DNA of 64,000 nt from CAVRCT01 sp963719645 (GTDB taxonomy: Bacteria > Pseudomonadota > Gammaproteobacteria > DSM-16500), in the NCBI GenBank assembly GCA_963719645.1, contig CAVRCT010000006.1, positions 86,465-150,464 on the forward strand, given 5' to 3'. How positions within the stretch are numbered: position 1 is the first letter of the stretch; each line of letters begins with the position of its first letter. Both the position numbers and the translations under genes were made by a program. Shown one piece after another: positions 54,114-62,369 of this stretch. The notes under the pieces are model-generated. The model did not search any database, was not told the origin of the DNA, and saw only the letters and a program-made list of their open reading frames with translations.

Positions 54114-55913
54114 ATGTCATCCGCACGAGATATTTTAAAGAAGGTTTTCGGCTACCCCGAATTTCGCGGTAACCAAGCAGATATTATTCAACATGTCGTA
54201 GACGGTAACGATGCATTGGTATTAATGCCAACCGGTGGTGGTAAGTCACTCTGTTATCAAATCCCCGCCTTAGCAAGACCGGGTGTGGGCATTGTCATTT
54301 CACCGCTGATCGCTCTCATGCAAGATCAAGTGGATGCAATGCTGCAATTGGGTGTGAATGCTGCCTATCTTAATTCAAGCTTAGATAGCCAAGCGGCTTT
54401 GCAAGTGGAGCGTGATTTTTTAGCCGGAAAATTCGATTTATTATATGTTGCGCCAGAACGTTTATTGATGCCGCGTTTTTTGCAAATGTTAGCAAGAGTA
54501 CCGATCGCGCTCTTTGCGATTGATGAAGCGCATTGTGTATCGCAATGGGGACACGATTTTCGGCCGGAGTATGTGCAATTATCGATTTTAGCCGAGCAGT
54601 TTCCTGACATCCCGCGAATCGCTCTGACAGCCACAGCAGATGATCCCACTCGACGTGAAATTATTGAAAAACTGGGTTTAACCCAAGCGCGCCAATTTGT
54701 TTCAAGTTTTGATCGACAAAATATCCGTTATCGAATTGTGCAAAAACAAAGTGCGCGTGAACAATTAAATGCATTTTTATCGGCTGAGCATAAAGGTGAT
54801 GCGGGTATTGTGTATTGTTTATCGCGGAAGCGTGTCGATGATACGGCGGCGTGGCTGCAAGCCAAAGGGTGGGATGCGTTGCCTTATCATGCGGGCATGT
54901 CGAATGCGGAACGGAAAAAAAACCAGCAACGTTTTATTCGTGAGGAAGGATGTATTGTTGTTGCAACCGTTGCATTTGGGATGGGCATTGATAAACCCAA
55001 CGTGCGTTTTGTGGCGCATCTGGATTTGCCGAAAAGTATGGAAGGGTATTATCAGGAAACCGGTCGGGCAGGTCGTGATGGGTTGCCCGCCAATGCGTGG
55101 CTGACCTATGGGTTAGGGGATGTGATTATGTTGCGGCAAATGTTGGATGGGTCGGAGGCCAATGAACAACATAAGCGTCTTGAGCGGCGGAAATTAGATG
55201 CGTTATTGGGTTTTTGCGAAACGACGGTGTGTCGTCGGCAAGTTTTATTAAATTATTTCGGCGAAACCTTTTCAGCGCCTTGTCATAATTGTGATAATTG
55301 TTTGGCGCCGGTTGCCACGTGGGATGGCAAGATTCCCGCGCAAATGGCTATGTCGTGTGTGTATCGTACCGGACAACGTTTTGGGGTGAAGCATTTGATT
55401 GACGTGTTATTGGGGAAAGTGACGGATCAAGTTGAGCGATTTCAGCATCAGAAAGTGTCTACCTTCGGCATTGGGCAAGCGTATACATTGGCGCAATGGA
55501 ATAGCATTTTTCGGCAATTGGTTGCGGCTAATTTATTGACGGTTGATATGAGTGGTTATGGCAGTTTGCGTTTGACGGAAAAAAGTAAGCCGCTATTACG
55601 CGGTGAGCACACCATTGCATTGCGTAAAGATCCTGATGTGTCTGTGAAAGCCGCTAAGACGGCTGCAAAAGTGAAAAAAACCAAAATGAGTGTACCGAAT
55701 GATGAATTATGGCAAGCCTTGAAAACGAAACGATTGGAGTTGGCAAAAGAGCAAGGTGTGCCGCCTTATGTTATTTTTCATGACAGTACTTTGCTAGAAA
55801 TTCACGCGCAAAAGCCGACTAATTTATTTGATTTTGTCAAAATTTCAGGGGTGGGGCAGAGGAAGTTGGAGCGGTATGGTGATGCGTTTATTGGTGTGGT
55901 TTTGAAATTTTGA
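54114..55913 (+). CDS. recQ: ATP-dependent DNA helicase RecQ
   Basis: 599 aa from ATG 54114, the family start (SSARDILKKVFGYPEFRGNQ). The helicase core has TGGGKSLCY (motif I), DEAHC (II), TATAD (III) and QETGRAGRDG (VI). The RecQ-Ct zinc site has CETTVC and CHNCDNC, and a winged helix follows. The C-terminal HRDC domain spans about 520-599. It unwinds DNA 3'-5' in recombination repair. It is complete and ordinary. Confidence 0.95.
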   Translation: MSSARDILKKVFGYPEFRGNQADIIQHVVDGNDALVLMPTGGGKSLCYQIPALARPGVGIVISPLIALMQDQVDAMLQLGVNAAYLNSSLDSQAALQVERDFLAGKFDLLYVAPERLLMPRFLQMLARVPIALFAIDEAHCVSQWGHDFRPEYVQLSILAEQFPDIPRIALTATADDPTRREIIEKLGLTQARQFVSSFDRQNIRYRIVQKQSAREQLNAFLSAEHKGDAGIVYCLSRKRVDDTAAWLQAKGWDALPYHAGMSNAERKKNQQRFIREEGCIVVATVAFGMGIDKPNVRFVAHLDLPKSMEGYYQETGRAGRDGLPANAWLTYGLGDVIMLRQMLDGSEANEQHKRLERRKLDALLGFCETTVCRRQVLLNYFGETFSAPCHNCDNCLAPVATWDGKIPAQMAMSCVYRTGQRFGVKHLIDVLLGKVTDQVERFQHQKVSTFGIGQAYTLAQWNSIFRQLVAANLLTVDMSGYGSLRLTEKSKPLLRGEHTIALRKDPDVSVKAAKTAAKVKKTKMSVPNDELWQALKTKRLELAKEQGVPPYVIFHDSTLLEIHAQKPTNLFDFVKISGVGQRKLERYGDAFIGVVLKF

Positions 55914-56005
55914 ACACCATCCCTTGACGCCATAATCAATGTCCTGCACACTTTTCCCATTGTCATCATGGCATACCACAACGCTTACCCAAACAAGGAC
56001 GTTAT

Positions 56006-56356
56006 ATGATTATCATCGCTTGCATTCTATTTGTCATCACAGGTTTTTTTGGCGTACTCAATTTGTTGGCTATTCTGAAAAATAAATCAACCAAGGGACC
56101 TATTATTTTGGTTCACGGGATGGTGGCGCTATTTGCTTTATTTGCTTTAACGGCCTATACCGTTTTGCACCCCAATCCATTATTGATTGGTAGTATCGTG
56201 TTATTTCTTCTGGCAGCGCTGGGTGGGATTATTTTGTTAGGCATTGATATGAGTAACAAGCCAATCCCAAAAGTGATCGCATTAATGCATCCACTCGTCG
56301 CATTGATTGGCTTTGTTTTATTGCTGACGTATGTGTATCAAGCATTCGTCGCTTGA
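56006..56356 (+). CDS. Small four-helix membrane protein, unknown
   Basis: 116 aa, almost all membrane: helices near 1-24, 30-55, 58-78 and 86-112. Two His-containing segments (ILVHGMVALFALFALTAY and LMHPLVALIGFVLLLTYVY) look like an internal duplication with a shared H-x(2)-VAL pattern. No family name is secure. It overlaps the convergent argD gene by 19 nt at the 3' ends. Confidence 0.65.
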   Translation: MIIIACILFVITGFFGVLNLLAILKNKSTKGPIILVHGMVALFALFALTAYTVLHPNPLLIGSIVLFLLAALGGIILLGIDMSNKPIPKVIALMHPLVALIGFVLLLTYVYQAFVA

Positions 56357-57525
56357 AATTCCGCGATGGATTGATCCACTCGGTTCACAATTTCATCCGC
56401 TTCTTCTTCTGTGATAATCAAAGGCGGCAACAAGCGGATGACTTTGTTAAAGGTGATGTTAAATAAAATTTTATATTTTAAGCCAATTGCTGTTAATGCC
56501 ATACACGGTTTATCGAGCTCAACACCAATCATTAATCCTTGACCGCGTACATCTACCACGCATGCATGTTTGGCTAATTGTGATTTCAATTTTGCTTGTA
56601 AATACGAACCCATTTTGGCGGCATAATCGGGTATTTGCTGTTTTTCCATGGTGGTTAACACCGTATGGCCGACAGCGGTTGCGAAAGGATTACCGCCAAA
56701 GGTTGAACCATGTTTTCCAGGACCAAATAAATTGCAGGCTTTGCCGCGCGTTAAACACGCGCCAATGGGAATACCATTACCGAGTGCTTTTGCGACAGTC
56801 ATCACGTCTGGTTTAATGGAAGTATGTTGGTGAGAAAACCATTTACCGGTTCGACCAATTCCTGTTTGAATTTCATCGAGCATCATTAACCAATCGTGCT
56901 GGTCGCATAGTTCTCTGACCTGTTGTAAATAGGCTTGAGTGGCAATATGGATGCCGCCATCACCTTGCACAGGTTCCAGAAAAATCGCCACGATGTTTTT
57001 TCCATGTGTTTTTACGATGTCATTTAATTCGTCGTGGTCATTTAAATTGACATAGATAAAGCTTTTTACTAAGGGTTCAAAACCTGTATGCAAACGGTCA
57101 GTGCCCGATGCGCTGAGTGTTGCGAGAGTGCGTCCGTGAAAGGAGTGGCGCATGGTAATAATAATCGGTTCAGCAATGTCTTTTTTGCGGGCATACAAGC
57201 GTGCCAGTTTCAACGCTGTTTCATTCGCTTCTGCACCGGAGTTGCAGAAATAAACTTGATCCATGTCGGCAATGGCCGTTAATTTCTCTGCCAGTGCGGC
57301 TTGTTTGGCAATCAAATAGGTGTTTGAAGTATGTAATACTTTACCGGCTTGTTCAGTAATGGTGTGTGTCACATCAGGATGGGCATGGCCAAGGCTGCAA
57401 ACAGCAATACCGGCTAGGCTATCTAAATATTGATTTCCCTCTGTGTCCCATAACCAGGCGCCTCGGCCATAGTCAAAAGAGATCGGCATTTGGTTAAAAT
57501 AAGTTGGCATAATTTTATGACTCAT
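56338..57525 (-). CDS. argD: Acetylornithine/succinyldiaminopimelate aminotransferase
   Basis: 395 aa class III PLP aminotransferase. Landmarks are GAWLWDTEGNQYLDSLAGIAV, NSGAEANETALKLAR, the RHSFHGRTLATLSASG segment, the LMLDEIQTGIGRTG strand, and the PLP lysine in TVAKALGNGIPIGA. It acts in arginine (and lysine) biosynthesis. It is monocistronic here. The 358-nt gap upstream (57526-57883) holds a short remnant and a hairpin. Confidence 0.9.
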   Translation of the reverse strand: MSHKIMPTYFNQMPISFDYGRGAWLWDTEGNQYLDSLAGIAVCSLGHAHPDVTHTITEQAGKVLHTSNTYLIAKQAALAEKLTAIADMDQVYFCNSGAEANETALKLARLYARKKDIAEPIIITMRHSFHGRTLATLSASGTDRLHTGFEPLVKSFIYVNLNDHDELNDIVKTHGKNIVAIFLEPVQGDGGIHIATQAYLQQVRELCDQHDWLMMLDEIQTGIGRTGKWFSHQHTSIKPDVMTVAKALGNGIPIGACLTRGKACNLFGPGKHGSTFGGNPFATAVGHTVLTTMEKQQIPDYAAKMGSYLQAKLKSQLAKHACVVDVRGQGLMIGVELDKPCMALTAIGLKYKILFNITFNKVIRLLPPLIITEEEADEIVNRVDQSIAEFQATNA

Positions 57526-57594
57526 ACAGAATTCCGCTGGAAAAAAGAGGGGTCATTATACTGAAAAGAATAGCGAAAGTCCTGTTTCTTAAGC

Positions 57595-57693
57595 TTACAA
57601 TAAGTTAGACACGTATTGTCCCGCTTTATCCGTGAACCCCAGCGCAAGCGTAAAATCATCCGCTAAGGGTAAATATTGAGGCAGCCAAATAGG
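57595..57693 (-). pseudogene. Possible short coding remnant
   Basis: About 32 codons on the minus strand ending at TAA 57595 read PIWLPQYLPLADDFTLAL and then GFTDKAGQYVSNLL. This is protein-like but has no start and a stop immediately upstream. It may be the last piece of a lost gene. The family is unknown, and chance cannot be excluded. Confidence 0.25.
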
Positions 57694-57793
57694 CTAAAAG
57701 TAGATTTTTTCAATTTTATGAAGATTTAGCAAGAAATGACTAGCTTAATTTTGCGTCATCCACTATGATAAACAACAGCGAAATTTCGCTAGG

Positions 57794-57843
57794 GTCTGTC
57801 ATCAATGGGTTGATTGACTGAAATCACTCAATTGATGACAGAC
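57794..57843 (+). promoter_or_regulatory. Stem-loop in the leader of the cold-shock gene
   Basis: GTCTGTCATCAAT (57794-57806) pairs perfectly with ATTGATGACAGAC (57831-57843), 41 nt before the csp ATG, and a T-rich stretch follows. It could be a structured cold-responsive 5' leader or a terminator-like element. A separate 14-bp palindrome AGCGAAATTTCGCT lies at 57777-57790. Confidence 0.5.
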
Positions 57844-57883
57844 TCTGTTTATTTTTTAATTTTTAATTGAAGGTTATACATAT

Positions 57884-58096
57884 ATGGCAGGACGTGAAAA
57901 AGGAACCGTTAAGTGGTTCAACAATAGTAAAGGTTTTGGCTTTATTCAACGTGACAGTGGCGAAGATGTTTTCGTTCATTTCAAGTCGATTACCGGTACC
58001 GGATATAAAACCTTAGCTGAAGGTCAACGCGTAGAATTTACCGTTACCCAAGGTCAAAAAGGTTTACAAGCTGAAGAAGTTATTGTTATTGAATAA
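57884..58096 (+). CDS. Cold-shock domain protein (CspA family)
   Basis: 70 aa single cold-shock domain. GTVKWFNNSKGFGFIQ contains RNP1 (KGFGFI) and DVFVHF is RNP2. It binds single-stranded RNA/DNA as an RNA chaperone. GAAGG is about 9 nt before the ATG. A strong terminator follows, so it is a one-gene transcript with a structured leader. Confidence 0.94.
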   Translation: MAGREKGTVKWFNNSKGFGFIQRDSGEDVFVHFKSITGTGYKTLAEGQRVEFTVTQGQKGLQAEEVIVIE

Positions 58097-58126
58097 TAAC
58101 AGCTATCTTTATCAGTAGGATGCAAA

Positions 58127-58155
58127 TCCAGCCAGGTCTTCCTGGCTGGATTTTT
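58127..58155 (+). terminator. Rho-independent terminator of the csp gene
   Basis: Perfect 10-bp stem TCCAGCCAGG-TCTT-CCTGGCTGGA followed by TTTTT, 30 nt after the stop codon. Confidence 0.9.
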
Positions 58156-58195
58156 CCATTTCTTTCTAGCAATGAATCTACGTGCAAATTCACTC

Positions 58196-58411
58196 TTAAT
58201 GCGTTATTGGACTAATCATCTGTGCACTTGTTTGTGCGGGGCTTGGCTGCTGTTGCGGATAAGGATTTGGGACTTGGGAATGCAAATTGACAGCGTGTCC
58301 GTTTTTTGACGGCGTCGTTTGATTGACCGTTGGTTGGGTGTGAGTCCCCTGATAATAGGCACAACCCGCTAATAATTGCAGGGCGACCATTGCAGCTAGT
58401 GTTTTTTTCAT
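58196..58411 (-). CDS. Small lipoprotein, unknown
   Basis: 71 aa. A signal sequence with lipobox LLAGC (Cys17) would give a mature lipoprotein of about 55 residues, rich in Gln, Pro, Thr and Ser (QTTPSKNGHAVNLH, YPQQQPSPAQTSAQ). No fold is recognisable. GGAGA is 7 nt before the ATG. Confidence 0.65.
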   Translation of the reverse strand: MKKTLAAMVALQLLAGCAYYQGTHTQPTVNQTTPSKNGHAVNLHSQVPNPYPQQQPSPAQTSAQMISPITH

Positions 58412-58586
58412 CGCTATTCTCCATTAAATTTCAAAATTAGCTTATTTTCTAATAGATTTCGTTAAATATGTTCTTAACGAAAACAATCCCCTTCTAACTA
58501 CCTGAAATTCTAAAATAACATAGTGTTATAATGAATTTAAGATAAAAGTGAATAGACAGACGTTTATCCAAGATCAGGAGAACACA

Positions 58587-58865
58587 ATGAATAAGTCACT
58601 CATCTTACTTTCATTTCTTTTTTTAATGTCTGTCAGCACGGTGTCGTTGGCGGATTGTTCCGGTGGGAGTTCATGTCAAACGAGCAATTTTTGTGGCGGC
58701 CAAGGTTCTGGTTCAGATTGTGCATGTACAGATCCGGCTTGCAATAACAATTCTTGTATCGATCATGCAACGTGTTGTCATGTGTTTGGCAATATTGGTG
58801 AAGCCGATGAGACCGGTGATCATCTTCAACAAGATGATGATAGCTTTTATCAAGATAATAATTAA
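58587..58865 (+). CDS. Small secreted cysteine-rich protein
   Basis: 92 aa from ATG 58587, with AGGAG 6 nt upstream. A signal peptide ends at about SLA-DC. The mature part has nine Cys in about 45 residues (CSGGSSC, NFCGG, DCACTDPAC, SCIDHATCC) and an acidic C-terminal tail (DDDSFYQDNN). The Cys pattern suggests disulfides or metal binding after export. I recognise no family. Confidence 0.65.
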   Translation: MNKSLILLSFLFLMSVSTVSLADCSGGSSCQTSNFCGGQGSGSDCACTDPACNNNSCIDHATCCHVFGNIGEADETGDHLQQDDDSFYQDNN

Positions 58866-59201
58866 TCATCTATCTCTTCTAATGCAGCATCCACTTCAAT
58901 TTCATTTTTAAAACCAAATTGATTTCAATGGGATTAATGTTACAATTCGCTACAAATAAAATTTTCGTCACAGTGAAAAATAAAAAATTGTTTGGGGTGT
59001 TCACTATGTCATGCTAGCTAAAAGCACCATAGGTATCTACACAAGCGTAATTCCAAGTCCGTTGTCTATTAATTGCGAGAGCTGCTTAAGACAAGAGCTG
59101 TCATCCTGAGTGCTTTTCGCTCCGAAGCAACTGTCTTGAAAATTTTATAGCAGTTATCTGCTTAGAGAAGTCTCTCCCTTTGAAAAAGGGAGGTCAGGAG
59201 G

Positions 59202-59438
59202 CAATGGCACTAGCTTAAGAACTGTCGTCCCGGAATTTACTGGCGCTTAATGAGCGCTTTTTGCGAATTTAGCGCCAGTTAATGTCCGGGATCCATTTTG
59301 CTTAAAGCATATAAGTTAAAAGCAAGAGGGCGATAAATTGAAGATGGATCCCGGACATTAAGTAGCTCTAAACGAGCAAAAGGCGCTCGTTAAGAGCTAC
59401 TAAATTCCGGGATGACAGTTCTTAAGCTAGTGCCATTG
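59202..59438 (+). mobile_element. 237-bp MITE-like element, copy 3
   Basis: Same orientation and length as copy 1, with one difference seen (GGGATGACAG for GGGACGACAG near the right end). It is flanked by an exact 11-bp repeat AGGTCAGGAGG (59191-59201 and 59439-59449). Confidence 0.87.
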
Positions 59439-59529
59439 AGGTCAGGAGGGATTTTTATAAAATTTAATTTTTTTACAAATCCCCCTCAATCCCCCTTTTT
59501 CAAAGAGCGTTGTTGCGTAATTCCCACTT

Positions 59530-59633
59530 CCGTCATTGCGAGGAGCGTTTTTTGCGACGAAGCAATCCAGTTTTTGATTCTTAAGTCTAAAACTGGATTG
59601 CTTCGTCGCAAAAAACGCTCCTCGCAATGACGG
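59530..59633. repeat. Family C palindrome, copy 3
   Basis: A 104-nt palindrome starting CCGTCATTGCGAGGAGCG, the innermost layer of the nested element at 59032-59738. Confidence 0.82.
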
Positions 59634-59852
59634 TGCGTGAATTACGCAACAACGCCTTTTCAAAGGGGGAAGCCCTTGTCTTAAGCATCTCTCGCAATTG
59701 ATAGATAGCGGACTTGGAATTATGCTTGTGTAGATACCAATGTTAAAAGCACGCTGGCATGATACCGAGTTGACATCAAAGTTAAGGTCGCATTTTGAAG
59801 TGCAATTGGTATATGATCTTTTTTTTAATGATATGAAAAGGGAGAAAACGTC

Positions 59853-60395
59853 ATGAAATTAGCAAAATTATTACTCTTAACCAGCGCGCTTTCCATTGGG
59901 TTGATGACATCAGGATATGCGGCGACCACCAGCACCAAAGCCACCGTCAATTCAACGGATATCGGCGTGTTAGCGACGATTGCAACGATTGATAAAAATG
60001 AAATTTTGTTAGGTGTGATTGCGACGAATAAGAAAGTCAGTTCGGGTGTTGGCCATTTTGCCAATATGATGATTGATCAACATGGTACTAATTTAACAGA
60101 AGCGCTAGAGATGGCAAATAATTTGCATATCAACGCATTAACCGGTGGTGACTCAGATAAATTGGCGACCCAGGGTAAAAATGCGATGTTGGCGTTGGGT
60201 GGATTAAATGGTGATCAATTTGATAAAGCGTATGTGGATGCGATGGTTAAAGGTCACACGGCTGCGTTGGATTTAATTGATAATCACTTGCTGAAATCCG
60301 CTAAAAATGACGACGTTAAAAACTTTTTAACGGCAACGCGTGCGACGGTGGTGATTCATTTAGACCATGCGAAGAAGTTGCAAGAAAAAATGTAG
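59853..60395 (+). CDS. DUF4142 periplasmic protein
   Basis: 180 aa with a signal peptide (to about SGYAAT). The mature part is helical and ferritin-like. ATIATIDKNEILLGVIA, HFANMMIDQHGTNL and YVDAMVKGHTAALDLID carry the spaced His/Asp residues typical of DUF4142. The function of this family is not established. GGGAG is upstream of the ATG. It is monocistronic. Confidence 0.85.
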   Translation: MKLAKLLLLTSALSIGLMTSGYAATTSTKATVNSTDIGVLATIATIDKNEILLGVIATNKKVSSGVGHFANMMIDQHGTNLTEALEMANNLHINALTGGDSDKLATQGKNAMLALGGLNGDQFDKAYVDAMVKGHTAALDLIDNHLLKSAKNDDVKNFLTATRATVVIHLDHAKKLQEKM

Positions 60396-60437
60396 GTGAT
60401 ATTCCGTCGTGCCACAGCACGACGGAGTTTGGATGGA

Positions 60438-61307
60438 TTAGCGAAATTGTGTGAAGGTAGTATTATTTACACTAATGAAACTTTCATCACCTTGTATCAT
60501 GTCTGAATCAGTGAAAGTAATTCGTTTGACTTCTACCTTATCGCTCGGTTGAAAGCGTGATCGAAAAGTTTTGCTAGAGGTGGTTGCAAATAACATGCCC
60601 CAACTGCCTGTATTGTGCTCCATAATTCTTTTGATACGATGATACCTGTCGTCAGGCAGGCTCACTTTTCCATTCGATGCTAAAGGATACTCAAGTGAAG
60701 CTAATGTTTGAATACGTTGTTTGACTTGATGAAATGCATCTCTCCAAGCTTTAGGATTTTTCTTCTGAATGAAACAACTTGTTTCATAACTAAAACAAGT
60801 AAATGCAGTATTGAACATGTGGGCTTCTTCATAGTGATTCGCAGAAGGTTTGTGTTTCATCATGATTTCTGCTAAGTCAAGCATGCGATCAAGGGTAAAT
60901 TTAGGTTTATTTATTTTAGCGAGGAACTGATTTTGGGGTTCTAGTTTTCTTTTTGACACAGGTGTAATCGTTTGAAATTCTCGCGGCCACGCAGACATTT
61001 TATAAAGAAATTTATCAACATATTCCTTGTCACTTAGTGGTTTTTTTTCAGCTTTTGCATCAATGCTAATTTGCTGCGATGCCTGGTATGTTTCATCGCC
61101 ATTCATCTGCTGTGTGGAGTCTTGGCGTTGATGCAATGCAAGTTGAACAGCGGGTGTTCTTTTAAATTCTCCGACAGGTGTTGGTTCTATAGAGAGGGTA
61201 TCTTTTGTTTGGGGAACGAGACTGCTCGCCGCACTTACCGGACTTGATTGCGGTTTTGACTGACGTGATTGACGAGCGCGCCAATATTTTTTAAATGATT
61301 CGAACAT
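60438..61307 (-). CDS. Unknown soluble protein
   Basis: 289 aa from ATG 61307 (an in-frame ATG 42 nt upstream exists). A basic start (FESFKKYWRARQSRQSK) leads into a Ser/Gln/Pro-rich, probably disordered first 90 residues. A compact region follows (KPLSDKEYVDKFLYKMSAWP, then FTLDRMLDLAEIMMKHKP, HMFNTAFTCFSYETSCF). There is no signal peptide or membrane helix. The disordered N terminus plus a lineage-restricted look would fit a secreted effector, but this is speculation. Confidence 0.62.
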   Translation of the reverse strand: MFESFKKYWRARQSRQSKPQSSPVSAASSLVPQTKDTLSIEPTPVGEFKRTPAVQLALHQRQDSTQQMNGDETYQASQQISIDAKAEKKPLSDKEYVDKFLYKMSAWPREFQTITPVSKRKLEPQNQFLAKINKPKFTLDRMLDLAEIMMKHKPSANHYEEAHMFNTAFTCFSYETSCFIQKKNPKAWRDAFHQVKQRIQTLASLEYPLASNGKVSLPDDRYHRIKRIMEHNTGSWGMLFATTSSKTFRSRFQPSDKVEVKRITFTDSDMIQGDESFISVNNTTFTQFR

Positions 61308-61638
61308 GCTTGTTTCTCTCTTAATGATGCGACAGCCTAATTCTGACATAACTTTCTTAAGAAAATATTAACCGTCGTGCAATGGAAAATTTTCTTTTAT
61401 TAAAGAGAGGGTTATCTCATTCGGTGCAAGGAATGCTTTTAAACTGAGCCGCGATCGTTTAGGCATATCTTTATACATAACTTTAGACTGCTGCTTAGAA
61501 CGCCTTCCTCGCGACGCTGTTGCGTAATTCGCGGTGTCAATTTGGTGTCGTGCCAGCACTTTTAGAATGTAATAGATATATTATTCAGAATAGCTTAGAG
61601 TTCTTTTGCATTTATTCTTTTATTAAAGGGACGTCTCA

Positions 61639-61791
61639 ATGAAGCATGCCTTCAAGCGAATACCATTATGGAAATGGATTTTGATTGTTCTCATCATTAT
61701 TTCAATGCCAGTCTTTTTTTACAGTAATCGTAGCCAGCAAACGCAACGAGCTTTGCAAAAAATGGCTGCACCTACTGCATCAACGAGTTAA
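61639..61791 (+). CDS. 50-aa single-pass membrane protein
   Basis: ATG 61639 with AAGGGA 8 nt upstream opens a 50-codon frame. A basic start (MKHAFKRIPLWKW), one hydrophobic helix (ILIVLIIISMPVFFY) and a polar tail (NRSQQTQRALQKMAAPT) follow. The good ribosome site and membrane-protein pattern support a real small gene. Function unknown. Confidence 0.55.
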   Translation: MKHAFKRIPLWKWILIVLIIISMPVFFYSNRSQQTQRALQKMAAPTASTS

Positions 61792-61843
61792 GCATAATAG
61801 ATAGTCGGCGCCTACTGAGGGATTGCTAAACTGTGCGTATTGT

Positions 61844-62203
61844 TTAGCTCACACCACGCCAAACACCTTTCATTTTGCAAAATTTAAACGTTGACTGACT
61901 TGTTCGTTTTTTTACATCGGTATAAGTGGTTAAATTGCGACAAAGGACACCGTTATGTTTTGTAGTATTTGAAGCAATCATGTAACCAAATGCGGTAGAT
62001 TTTGGATTTTTCCAAGAAACTTTAGAGCCATCACGATGATTATTTAATGTATCTTGTAAGGTAGCTGCATAAATTTTCGCGTCTTGATCATTGAAAAAAG
62101 AGATGGGCGAATCGGCTAGAAAAGAATAATTGCTAGCATTTGCAGAAAAGGAAACGGTGCAAAAAACGATAGAGAAGCAACAGCGTAAAAGTATTTTCTT
62201 CAT
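61844..62203 (-). CDS. Small secreted surface antigen, RT0821/Lpp0805-like
   Basis: 119 aa with a signal peptide (cut near ANA-SN). The C-terminal half has VSWKNPKSTAFGYMIA, a central LCRNLTTYT and the final FKFCKMKGVW. These match the W-x-NP...G...CR...C...G-x-W pattern of the 17 kDa surface antigen family of Rickettsia and Legionella. Two Cys could form a disulfide. It is likely exported. Function unknown. Confidence 0.68.
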   Translation of the reverse strand: MKKILLRCCFSIVFCTVSFSANASNYSFLADSPISFFNDQDAKIYAATLQDTLNNHRDGSKVSWKNPKSTAFGYMIASNTTKHNGVLCRNLTTYTDVKKRTSQSTFKFCKMKGVWRGVS

Positions 62204-62369
62204 AGTAACATTCCTTGTTAGTAGAGAGAGAAATTAAAACACATTACGTATGGATTAACAACCTTCAAGCGATTTGCCCCTAGTTCTCATCAATAGATCA
62301 AACTAATTGTTATCCGACGCTGGCGCTGATACTATTTTCTATTCGTATTCATCAAAGGAATGGCCATCT

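Larger units (their letters stand above)
59032..59738. repeat. Nested composite element with 64-bp inverted ends
   Basis: Arms at 59032-59095 and 59675-59738 match at 59 of 64 positions as inverted repeats (outer ends GGTATCTACACAAGC). Nested inside are part of family A, a CCCTTTGAAAAAGGG palindrome carrying MITE copy 3, a CGTTGTTGCGTAATTC / GAATTACGCAACAACG inverted pair (about 59506-59654), and at the core a family C palindrome. There is no gene in the whole 58866-59852 gap. Confidence 0.75.

Noticed and set aside
61368..61478. Short minus-strand open frame with a protein-like end
   Set aside because: Weak ribosome site, only about 36 codons, and repeat DNA directly upstream.
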